Below, in pieces: positions 23,601 through 35,600 of a DNA stretch of 64,000 nt. The notes below the pieces were generated by a model. That model saw only the letters and a list, made by a program, of their open reading frames with translations. It was not told where the DNA came from and made no database searches. Where the stretch lies: NCBI GenBank assembly GCA_014529385.2, contig CM043955.1:151419640-151483639 (forward strand), given 5' to 3'. The stretch is from Adiantum capillus-veneris. Lineage: Eukaryota > Streptophyta > Polypodiopsida > Polypodiales > Pteridaceae. The stretch's first letter is position 1. Each line of letters opens with the position of its first letter. The position numbers and the translations under genes are program-made.

Positions 23601-26600
23601 TAGCACTTCCAACGGCAGCTCAAGTGATCAGGAGAAAGATCCAAAAGGAAAACGAAAAATCATGAGTCATGTAATCAGTCATGAGGTTGCAGTTTTCACT
23701 AAATTTTCACATGCAGCTGCCCAAACCATCGCTGAGAGATATTCTCTCACAGGCCCAATTGGATACCTTGGATATCAAATCACTAGCTGAAGCTATCCTC
23801 CCAGATAACATACCTGTCGGCATGGTTCATCAGATGTTGAAGAATTTCCCAAAAGTTAGAGGTCACACTTTGACAGCTACACGTATAGGAAATGCAATGG
23901 GGATGACAAACTTTCCCTCCTTGCAGCCTAGTACCCGGTCTTACTCAAAGCTCTCCAAGGCTGATACCATAAAGGCATGCAAGGCATTGTTCGAACCCGA
24001 TCATCCTGAGCTGCAGCATCACAAAGCTCTCTTAGCAGCTTTCAGATATTACTTTTTGGTGCGAGATGCGCAAGGAGCAAAAGGAAAAGTAGACGTGCCG
24101 ACCACATTCCCACTATGTGATGGTCTTTACTGCTTGATCAAGAACATTCCTTGTGGATTTCATCAGATTCTGGGCGAAAAGGTTTAGAGCACAAGTATAG
24201 TCATCTCAATCCAGCTTCCAATGTTTTGCAGCGCCACTATTGACCTGGGTGATCAACATCCGTATCTACCCTTTGGAAGTGGATAAGGATACAACAGTAC
24301 CACTGCAAGTGAAAAGGAAATCTCTCGGCACAGATGCTCAGAAGAAGAAACAGAAGAAAAGAGTCAAAGTGATCAAAGATACGGCAGAGACACTACGACC
24401 TCTGCCATTTTCAGAGAGTCAGACTAGGGTGACAGTTCCTCCAAGACGTTCTTCTTCTCACCCCGTTCCCGTCTTTACAGTGCCAGAGGCCGTTGTGAGC
24501 TCCGATGTTTTTAGTACGCCCACTCCTGCTACTGAAACGGTATCTCTTCCACAGGTATCTCTTCCCATTGCTACCATTTATACTACTGCCAATATTACAA
24601 CACCATTCTCGGCAGCACCTATGGTACCCTCGTCATTCTCTCCCATCTCCAGCTCACCCATTGAACCCGCTACCATCGTCACCCCGATCACACCTATCAC
24701 CCCGACCACTGCAGTGCCTCCGGGTAACCCTACTACTACTACGCCTCCAGGTGCTACTACTGCTTCCTCTAGTGGAGATGACTCTTCTTCGTTGTTCGAA
24801 GAAAATCTACAGGAGTCAAGAAATGCCATAGCCATGATTGAACTTGGTGCAGAGAAACTAGCAGCCACCCACTAGAAGCACTCGGCCACATATGCAGCCA
24901 TGGAAGGCTGCTTGCGAGTTGCAGAGAGTGCCATAGCGGATAGAGATGCTACAATTTTTGCCTTGCGTCAGGCTCTGCACTTAAAGACACAGATTATTGA
25001 TGACCTCAGAGCTCAAATGCAAGGATTTCGGGACATGCTAGTCCAAGGGGACATGCATTTTCAGCAGCACCCTCAGCCTACCATGCGGTACGGGTGGGTT
25101 CATCCAGCTAGATCAGTACAGCCGACTATGGGCTATGCTGAGTACAATCATCGACAGTTTGGGGGAGGTACAGCTTCACAGCAGCAGTTTGACTACTACG
25201 CTCAGGGAATTCAGCAACCTGGCACTCTTGGCTCCGTACCGCATATGTCATCCTCCCAGACGGTTCTCTGTGATGGCTATGCAGGCGCACATAGACATGG
25301 GTGTTTGAGTCGGAGGCCTCAGTACACTTCAAGTCAGGTACTCCCATTCGCCGAGCAGCAGGTGGCTGCTTCTTTCACTGAGAGTCGGTTTGTGGATAGC
25401 CCTCATAGAGTACAGAGTTTTTCCATCGATCTGATGGCTCCACCTCCAGAGGCTGATACTTTGGGTGCAACAGTGGCCACCACTCTATCTCTTGGATGAC
25501 AGGTTCAGAAAAGCACCATTGTAAATATGCAGTAGCTAGTGGTTTTCTTTCACAGTTGTTCAGTCTTCCTCTCTCCGAGACGGTGAGCGGTCTTGTGGCG
25601 GGCAACCTGTAGTAGCAGGCTACAGTGTCACTGCTACAGGACACAGTTACAGTTAGTACAGCTGGTTTGGTCTGTTCACACTGGACGGACACTCTGGGCA
25701 GTGACACGTGGCAGGGATACGGATGGTGGCCTAGTGGACATGTGGCAAGGTCACACTTAGCTGGCTGACATTTATGAGCCGTTGGTGGCTCTTTATGATT
25801 GTATGTATGAGTAGTAGCCGTTGGGCCATTATCATTATCTTTCATGGATGGTCTGGTCATCGTCTTGGTAGCGAGTCTTACACAGAGCACCTCGGCACTC
25901 ACCCTGCACATCTGAGCCTCGACACTCCCATTTGTACTTGTGAGTCCTGGGCTGGAGCTGAGTGTGCTGCCACGCCAGAGTCTGTACATGGTTCTTTGAG
26001 ATAGTCGAGTCCACATGTTCTGGTCCACTGTTGTGTCTCTGTTGTTCTGTTGCTATCCATTGTTTCTGTGTTTCATTCTGTTTGAGTGAATTTCCATTTG
26101 TTTGATTGAGATTGCCACGCACATTGCACTGAGGGGCACCCACACTGTAGAGAGCACGACACATTATCCGCGCTAGAGCTGGCAGAGGTTATTGCAGTCT
26201 TGTTCAATCGTGTCATGTGTGAGGGTCTACCTGAGACTTGGAGACTATCTACTATTGTGCCTCTCTTCAAGGCAAGTGATCCTACAGAGCCTAGAAACTA
26301 TCGTAGTATTATGATGGGACACACATTGGCACGGTTGTATGCTTCTATCCTTGAGCAGCAATCGTCATGGATGCTTGAGAGTCAGTCACTTATGACATCA
26401 CTTGCATCATCACTGATGTCATCGTCTATGTCATCACCTGCATCGTCACTAGAAGACTCTAGAAGAATCTAGTAGATTCTAGCAGGTTCTAAAAGTATCT
26501 AGGAGATTCTAGAAATCTCTAGAAGCTTGGAGAAGATTCCGGGAGACTCTAGAAGTTTCTGGAAAGCTCTAGAAAGTTGAACTAGGATCTATGTTGCAAG

Positions 26601-29600
26601 GCCTTGTCAAGCATGTTGCATTGCGCCAATGCAGAGTGCGACAACGGTCAGTCATCAAGGCATTGCAAAATACAAGCTCAGTTACAAAAATAGACCTTCG
26701 TGGTGCTTACAACCTAGTTAGGATCAAAGAAGGTGATGAATGGAAGAGAGCCTTTCGCAACAAGGTATGGCCACTTTGAATATACCGGCATGCCATTTGG
26801 TCTCACAAATGCCCCAACAATTTTTCAACATTTAATGAACGACATCTGTTGGGAGTATTTGGATTATTTTGTGGTAATGTACTTGGATGATATCTTGATA
26901 TTTTCCAAGGATCAAGAAGAGCATGCACAATGTACGGTTAGTGCTTGAAAAGCTTCGTGCATCAGGGTTATATGCAAAGTTGGAGAAGTGTTCCTTTCAT
27001 GAATCTAAGGTGGAATTTCTTGGTTATGCTATCTCTGAAAAGGGAATCTCCATGGATCCAAAAAAGGTTCAAACCATCCTTGATTGGGAGACACCCACCT
27101 CGGTAAGAGATGTCCAATGTTTCCTCGGATTTGCAAATTCCTATCGTATCTTTATCAAGGATACTCCAAGGTGGTTACAACACTCACAAGGTTGACATGC
27201 CATAATAAGTTTGTTTGGGACTCAAAGGCCGCGGAGCTTTTCAGACTCTCAAGCAAGCTTTCACGACCACACCCATTCTAATTTATGCAGATCCTATAAA
27301 GCCTTTCATCCTAGAAACAGACTCTTCAGATTTTGCCCTTGGTGCTATTCTATCCCAAGTAGGTGAGGATGGTCGAGTACATCCAATGGCTTTTCATTGC
27401 CGCAAGTTCTCAGCTGCAGAAATCAATTATGAAATCCATGACAAAGAGCTCTTAGCAATCATCGACCCCTTAGAAACCTAGTGTCACCTACTTGAAGGAG
27501 CTCCTCATAAGATCATTGTTTATACAGATCACAAGAATTTGGAATATTTCATGGCATCCTGCGTCTTGAATCATCGCCAAGTCAGGTGGAGTGGTGTTCT
27601 ATCAAGGTTTGATTTCCTTATCTCTTATAGGCCAGCATCTATGGAAGCCCCATTCGAGGAACACCACCGCTCCTCGTGGAACTCGTCGCTAGAGGAGAGG
27701 GTAATGTCATGGATGCTTGAGAGTCAGTCGCTTATGACATCACCTACATCATCACTGATGTCATCACTTGTGCCATCATCTACATCATCGCCGATGTCAT
27801 CGCTTGCATCGTTACTAGAAGACTCTAGAAGAATCTAGAAGGATCTAGAAGGTTCTAAAAGTATCAAGGAGATTCTAGAAGTTTCTAGAAGCTTGGAGAA
27901 GATTTCGAAAGAATCTAGAAGTTTCTGGAGCTCTAGAAACTTGAAGAAGGATCTAGAAGAACTAGAAGGATCAAGAATGTTCTAGAAGATTCTAACCTCC
28001 TCAAGAAGAACCTAGAAAGTTCTAACCTCGTCAAGCACTAGTATAAATAGTGGTCTTGGGCCACAAGCCCTTGAGTCTTGCCAACACCAATTGTGAGGCT
28101 CCTATGAGGAAAGCCCTCTACTAGTTCTTGTCTTATTTTCAAGTCTTGTCCTTGAAATCAAGCCTTGTCTTGTACTCAAGTCATGTAATCCAAGTCTTGT
28201 ATCTACCTCTCTTAATAAAGTATTAAGTCTTGTAATCAAGATTAAGCTTATCACCAAGTCCCAAGTTCTTGTACATTATTGTGAGCGCCTTCTGTTGCTT
28301 TCTTCTAGCTCTATACTTCGCTCATAATAACAATTGCACGGATGGGCAGAGAGTGAGCGTATACGGACAGTGGGACAGGTCGGTTTCAGGAGAGGCTTCT
28401 CCGCTTTCCACCACATTCTGACACTCAGAGCCATCATCCAGGAGGGGTGGGCACCTGGGAGACGGATATACTGTAGCTTTGTGGATTTCCGAAAAGCATT
28501 TGACATGGTGCCTAGAGCTAGGTTGATGCGCAGACTACAGGAGATGGGAGTGCCCAGTGAGGTGATTTGGGGGATCATGGTTCTATACAAATCAGTGGTG
28601 GGACATGTACCCACTCCAGAGGGGATATCTGATTTAGTGCACTCCAATATTGGAGTGAAACAAGGCTGTCCATTGTCCGCTACTCTATTTGGTTTGTATG
28701 TAGATGAGGTTTCTGATTATAATTGACAGAGGGTGACAGAGGTGCCCAGTTGGCAGGGACATGGATTTCATTGTTGCTATATGCTGATGATATTGTGTTG
28801 ACATCTGGATGCATTACATAGCTTTGCAGAGGATAGTGGATTGTCTGTAAACCTTTATAAAACCAAGGTTATGGTGTTTAACACCACACTGCAGCAGATC
28901 AGGAGATCAGCACCTACATTCACCTATGGTCAGGAGAATGTGTACACAGATGCATACACTTATCTTAGGGTAGCCTTCACTAGGCCAAGGTTTTGTTTGA
29001 AGAGAGCAGCAGAGACTAGACTAATCCGAGCATATGCGGCCTTGGGAGGATTAGAGAGGTTGTGTTCACAAGTTCAATTTCAGGAATCCTGAACAAAACT
29101 TTGGCTCTTTGATACCTTAGTAGCTTCAGTTATGTTCTATGGGGTTCAAGTTTGGGAACCGTCTGTAGGCAGGATGGGTGGAGAGACCCTTGGTATCTAT
29201 GATATCTCGGTCGATTAGAGCCAAGGTCTCCGTACCACATGAGATCATTAGAGCGGACTTAGCAACCTCCCCCATGGAGACAGAGGTGATTACCAGATCA
29301 GTCTCTCTTATGCACAACTTATGGGATACTATCGGAGATAGATATGTCTGATTGGCCTTTGAGTCCTCCAAACTTTTAGTTTTACAGGGGGGCACATCAT
29401 GCTGTTATGCACATATGTCGTCATGGTTCCATATACATGGCTTCAACATGGACAACTTGGCCTCCTTCTAGTACTCCCTTGATGCACCATCGTTGTCTCT
29501 TACATGGGTGGAGATTACTAGACTGATTCGCCAGGACCTAACCCAATTGCACACTAGGAGGACATGGATAGAACCGATACATGAGCTGGGTACGAAGATG

Positions 29601-32600
29601 GCTTTCTATAAAGAGCATCTTCTCCAACTCACAGGGGATGGGTTTGCGATTCTACATCACTTTTTTGGCTATCTAAGGACATACTACAGGAGTCAAGGCA
29701 GGCCATTGCTACCATTGAGCTTGGGGCAGAGCGGTTGGCAGCTACTCACCAACACCACTCCGCTACATATGCAGCTGTGGAGGGCTCTCTGCGTGTTGTA
29801 GAGAGCGCGATTACGGATAGAGACGCTACTATTTTTGCTTTGCGATACGCATTGCAAGAAAAGTCTAAAATCATTGAGATCTCCGAGCTCAGATGCAGGG
29901 ACTTCTGGTAGTGCTACTCCACAGTGATATGGGATTTGCGGCTCCAGTGAGTAGGGGATATGGTTGGACAGGGTAGGGGATACAGGTACAAACTCTTGTT
30001 GGGTATGTACAACCAAGTAGCTCTGCCCATTTCATGGGACCCTCTACACACACTTCTGTCGGATACGGCCACTCTCAGCACTTTACCTACTATCCTCAGG
30101 GGCTTAGCCATCGACTTTCTTACCGAATATGTAGTCGACACAGAGCATTCCTTGCGACGGCCTTGCTAGTGCACACCGACATGGTTGTGTTAGTCGACAC
30201 CTTGAGTACACTTCAAGCCAGGTACTTCCATCAGCTACACACCAAGTGGCAACTCTCGTCACCGGGAGCGAGTTCGTTCAAAGCAGTAGAGCTTATCAGC
30301 AACAGCCTCCCACTATCGATTCGATGGCTCCTCCCCCAAAGGCGGATACTTCAGGTGCAGTAGTGGCTTCTCTCGGTTGACAGGACCCCATTGCTCTGCT
30401 CAGTTTTCTTTTGTACGTATAGTGACTTCTCGGTTCTCTTTGCAACATAGTGTTATTTTCACCGAGACGGTGAGTGGTTTTGTGGCGGGCAACCTGTAGC
30501 AAGGCTACAGTGTCACAGGCACTGGACAAACAATTAGTTGCAGTTGGGCTGAGCCCACACTTGACTGACTTTTGCGTGGGCAGTGACACGTGGCAGGCAT
30601 ACGAGTGGTGGTTTAGAGGACGCGGGGCCAAACCACCACGACCATAGTTTTGAGATAGTCTTAGTTGGATTAGATATTTGTGAGCCGTTGATGGCTCTTT
30701 ATGGTTGTATATATCCGTAGCTATGTGGGTTTATTGACATCATCTACTTTGTGTGGTCAATAGTCTAGAGTCTATCATGTGGAGCTATACGCATCATGTC
30801 CGCACCATCCTCGCACATCTGAGCCTCGACACCCCATTGTACCTATGAGTTCTTGGCTGGAGGTGAGTGTGCTGCCATGCCAGAGTCTGTACGGGTTTCT
30901 TTGAGTTAGTCGAGTCGATATGTTCAGGTTCTATTGTTGATTTCTTTGTGTTGTTTCTTGGCTGGAGCTGAGTGTGCTGCCATGCTAGAGTCTGTACGGG
31001 TTTCTTTGAGTTAGTTGAGTCGATATGTTAAGGTTCTATTGTTGATTTCTTTGTGTTATTTCTCTGTTGTTTCCTGCTTCCTGTGTTGTTATTCTGTTGG
31101 AGTGAGATGTGATGCACATTGCACTGAGGAGCACCCACTGTAGAGAGCACGACACATTATCTCCGCTGAAGTGCACAATGTACTACAAGATACGGGGTGG
31201 CTTCCACTGTCTGTTAAGAGAGGGCTTCAAACACCTCTTTAGAGTCATGAGCTATCAGGACCAGAGATGCCTTGCATTGTATCTACTTGAGTTACACAGA
31301 CACAAAGACAACTTACTGAGGAGATATGAAGAGAGACTATTCCAGAGATAGATTACCGATTTTTTCACACCAGACACTAGATTGATAGAGAAGCAGCCAC
31401 CGCTGCAAAGCTCAACTCATTCTCACTCACGGTACTCTCGTTGACTGAGCATTGGAGCTAGGGAGATCGAGACGCCCGCGACTAAGGAGAGGAGTTTAAC
31501 AGCATTGACGGAGATTGCAACTGAGGATTCGAGCCATACTATCTCGACATCCAGAGTACGATAGACTCATGACCCATTATATCACTCTCTTATACTAGGC
31601 ACCCATTGTATCAGTGATCACACATATCCCACACAGTATTAGCTAGTAGCACTGCTAGTTTCATTCTTAGCATCTCTTTTTTGTATCCAGACATGATATC
31701 AGATTCACCAGTTTGTATCGGTTTGGTCTCATAGGTCATTTTGGCCTTTTGAAGACGTTAATATATCATTTCGTAAGTGGAACCTTCTTAGGTTTGTCTT
31801 TCCATTTGACCAAAAACTTCGTAATAAACATCATAAAAACAGAGTCTCCACAAACAGGCATGCTTATTGAGGAGATGTAAACATGTTATAGTAAATCATA
31901 GGGAAAATTACAAAAATACCCCTCTAATTTGTGGAAATTCCCAATATACCCCTCAAATTTCAAAAATTCCCAAAATACCCTCGTATCTATTTTCGTTGGA
32001 TTCTTCAAGATTTTTTAATCTATATTCTTGTTTGACAATTGAGATCGGTTTTTGAGTGCTTACATGTAATTTGTCGCCAATTACCTCACACAAAAAAGCG
32101 AAATATGTCTAAAATTAATGAAGCAATTCATCTCCAAAGCCTACATAACCGACTCAAATTTTAGTTTTAGCATCCTGTATGGTAGACATTCACTCTTCTT
32201 ATGAAAAGCTACAACTTTTTTTGTTTTTGGAGAAATTTACTCTCACAACCGGGGGTAATTTGGGAATTTTGGAAAATTTGAAGGGCATTTTGGGAATTTA
32301 TGACAAATTCAGGGGGTACTTTGGGAATTTTTGAAATTTGAGGGGTATTTTGGGAATTTCCACAAATTAGAGGGGTATTTTGGTAATTTTCCCTAAATCA
32401 TAATACTCGTAGCATAAACATTTTTTAAGTGGAATGTCTTGATTCACCTGTTAAAAAGAACAATTGATAAAGATTACCAAAATGTGCATTGCTACCATAC
32501 AACCACTCATAAAGTTGTCATATGCCATTTTTACAAGCAGAATCATAATCATATCTAAATAGAAAATCTTGGTCACATAATTGTCTGAAACGAGAGTGTT

Positions 32601-35600
32601 ACAATGATCTTCAGAGAACAAGATTGACCAACACTATAGGATCCATGGTGACACATGAAAATATGGCTCTAGTGTCATAGTTCATGAGAATTCATACTCT
32701 CCACATGTGGAACTTCTCATATATTGATGTCAATATTTCAACCATCCGTGTCATTCTCCTTTGCAAAAAAGAGTTTGAGTTTATGTGGCTAAATTGAACT
32801 CCATCAGCTCCTAAACCATACTATCCATCCTTGTAACTAATAACAAGTGCCATAGAAAAGATCTCTACCTATTGCATGTTTCCAAAATCTTGAGATTTTG
32901 GAAAACATGCAATGTGGAATAAACATAGAAGTGTTAAATGTTCCTTTGTGAGATGAGTGTACTTGCACTCTGTCTCACTTTATAATATGACATATTCATG
33001 TAATAGAGTGGGAGAAAGGAGTGCATATAATAGAATGAGTATCAACACTCTAGCTTAATTTTTATCTCTAGACCTCCCATCCTGTCTATACATTGTGAGA
33101 CCTTCACATGGGTTAAAGTGGGATGCCTTGATTTAGCCCTAAAGTATTCCTTGCGTCTCTTCATGAGTCTCATATGTGGCACGATGTCAAATGCTTTGCA
33201 CAAATCCACAAAACAACAATATCTTTTTGGTCCTCATTCATGTCCCTTTCTTGGTCACAGACAAGGCAGTCTGCCATCACGTGTCTCCTCTCCTGCGGCA
33301 ACTTTGTCTCTTTGGGTGTGTTTTTGTCTTCTGAGTTACCCGTCCACATATGGTCATTCAGTCCCCTTTCTTCTGCATCGTGAGACCAGAGAGGGCACCT
33401 CTTAGCAGGTTTCAGGTAATCTCTTAGCAGATTGGGAATACACTCAAGTGCTTAATTTCTTGTACCCTTACGGCGTAGAATCTAGCCTTTGGACATTCTT
33501 CTACACTGATTCTAAGAATGGTTCAACGATGACAATGGGGAACATGGTTATTGCTTTCCAGATATATGCTGTTTTTTTCCTATTGTCAGCCTTAATAGAG
33601 GGGAGTGCGTTGTAGCAGAAGAGAATGGAAGGGAGGTAGTGATATGAGGATGGGTAACTGTGGTGGGTAGTTGGTGTGATGTGCTGCTCGAAGGGATGTG
33701 AGGCGTGATAGAAGGGAGGGTGGAAAGGAAAGTGGGAGGTGGAAATTGGAACTGAGAGCTGTTAAGATTGTCGAGTGTGGTCCTTCAGAAGTGACAATGG
33801 TATGGCCCTTAGTAGAGAACGGTAAGGCACTAAGGGATTTGTCTGTATCTTTGAGTGCTTTGATGTGTTTGCTTTTCCCCTTATCCTTCTCTGCACGAAT
33901 GCCGACATCCCTGTTTGACAGGGCTAGTAGCATCATCCTTGGCTTGTATCACATTAACAATCCAATTTAGCATAGGTGCTGCAAAGAAATTGGACTTTGT
34001 CAGGTTTAGCTTTGCTCTGTGGCTTGAACCTCTTGACTCTCTTGAAGTGCTTTACATGGCAGTAGGTTGGGGGGTAAGTAGGTGTGATGATGTGTCAAGA
34101 GATAGATCTGCTGATTGCGATAGAACAATGCACGCATGGGATGGCTTTTATAGTTCCTGGCAATCAGCCGACGCCTTGTTTAACTTGGAAGGTTAGAATT
34201 AACGCACCCATTTCAATGCAAGAGACTGTACCTGCGAAATCTGTTTTGCAAGCCCAAGTTTGCAGGGTCTCTCTTTTTGCTCCTTTCTGTTGTATCTTGT
34301 GCCTCCTCTCCCATCTCCTCTAAGTTGTTGGAAAGTTCTTGGTATTAACGTAATGAGGTTGAGTAGTAACGGTATCTTGTGGTCTGATAACATCACATTT
34401 TGCTTTACCTTGGTCTATTGTAGGTACCACACTCTATTAAACCAGAAGCTCAACTCGTGGAGCTGGCAATTGAAAAGTTTATTCCACGTGTCAAGAGCAA
34501 ACAAAAAGTAGTGCAAACGGTAGATCCTTCTGCTGTAGACCTGAACCCTGAAGAATCTCTGATACTGCGAAGGTACTTCAACCCCCATCAGGCTGCTAGT
34601 GATAGATGGAAGCCTTCCTTGATCGCTTTTCCGCACTGTCAGCTACTCCCGACTCAGGTGCATAATGTCAGACACTCAGAGAAAACCACCTCCATGCTCA
34701 TTGATACATTGCAGTCGCTACACGAGTTCAAAACCAGGAGAAGAGATGATAACGAGGTATTGATGCTTTTTCTTCCACTGACTTGAAAGCTGGTTCTCCA
34801 AAGTCACATTTTCTTTATGCATAGGTATGTGAATTTGATGGGAAGGATAGTGAAAATTTGCACAAGAGCATTTCAGAACAAGATGATTTGAAAGGTGATG
34901 ATTCCACTAAGGAGGATGGTGACATAGGGAATGATGATCTCTTCCTTGCTGAACAAGGTACGCACTTTGCTGCACAAAATGCTTTGTTTCTTTGTTGAGA
35001 CGAAAAATTCTAGAGTACATTAATATGTTGCTGCTAGCGCCAGATGATACAAATCATATGAATCCCCCTACTACTGAGCTAGAGGAAGCTTCGTATTCTT
35101 CTGTACCAAACAATGGAGATGATGATGTATTACATGGATTTCATGGTCAACAACATGACGTAAACGCCAATGGAGTGTCTCCACACCCAAAACCCTTTTT
35201 TGGGGAAGCTCAGGACATCGGATCAATGACCCTCAATCCAGGTAAGTTTCAATTTTCATGACTAGAATTTTTGAACCTCTTTTGTCTAGGAGCTTCTATT
35301 GCACCAAATGACTAGATTGAAAAGAAAGAGAGAGGGTGAAACGTTTTTGAAAACTAACAAACTAAATGAATGAAAAATGATGGCTCAGTCCATGTGCCGG
35401 AGAATTTAATAAATTTTAGGTACTGAAAACGTACCACCTCTTTTCTCATCTGTCTTATGAGTTGTTTGGAAGACAATTGGTACATGATGGTGCCAGTGGC
35501 TTGTGGAGCCCATTGTTAAAATTGTAGCATTGATATTCTGGACAACAGTTTTCGGTTTCTGAGATATGGGAAAAAAACACTTGCAAACCCCTTCAAGAGT

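Larger units (their letters stand above)
15538..26173 (+). mobile_element. Ty3/gypsy element G1 with extra post-integrase ORF
   Basis: Order on the plus strand: truncated 5' LTR, primer-binding-like site, repeated leader, Gag with four zinc knuckles, protease, RT, RNase H, integrase, a non-coding spacer, a 2-kb downstream coding region, 3' LTR. The order RT-RNase H-integrase identifies Ty3/gypsy; the long Gag and coding region after integrase suggest the Tat/Ogre side of the family (inference). Every domain carries stops or shifts. A 300-bp tandem duplication sits in RNase H. Its 3' end abuts LINE L-C at 26174. Confidence 0.88.
26363..28329 (+). mobile_element. Deleted chromovirus-type gypsy element G2
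   Basis: Two LTRs beginning (T/C)GTCATGGATGCTTGAGAG bound a short interior holding only RT and RNase H. It splits the RT frame of LINE L-C, with near-matching 5-bp flanks GCAAT (26358-26362) and ACAAT (28330-28334). The left LTR (26363 to about 26590) is truncated and runs directly into pol; Gag, protease and integrase are missing. Such a deletion derivative can only move with help from a relative. Its sequence resembles the chromovirus side of Ty3/gypsy. Confidence 0.88.
7785..34423 (+). other. FANCM: 26,639-bp FANCM intron filled with nested retroelements
   Basis: Donor GTAAGA follows [10 protein letters not shown]; acceptor CTATTGTAG precedes [10 protein letters not shown], and the codon phase is conserved (ATG then GTA). 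These residues are adjacent in plant FANCM, so everything between is intron. It contains L-A2, G1, L-C, G2, a second G1-family copy, a Mutator-type MITE and reverse-strand fragments, each listed separately. Plus-strand insertions dominate. Confidence 0.85.

Noticed and set aside
26363..28329. G2 as an intact, autonomous element
   Set aside because: Gag, protease and integrase are missing and the left LTR is truncated.
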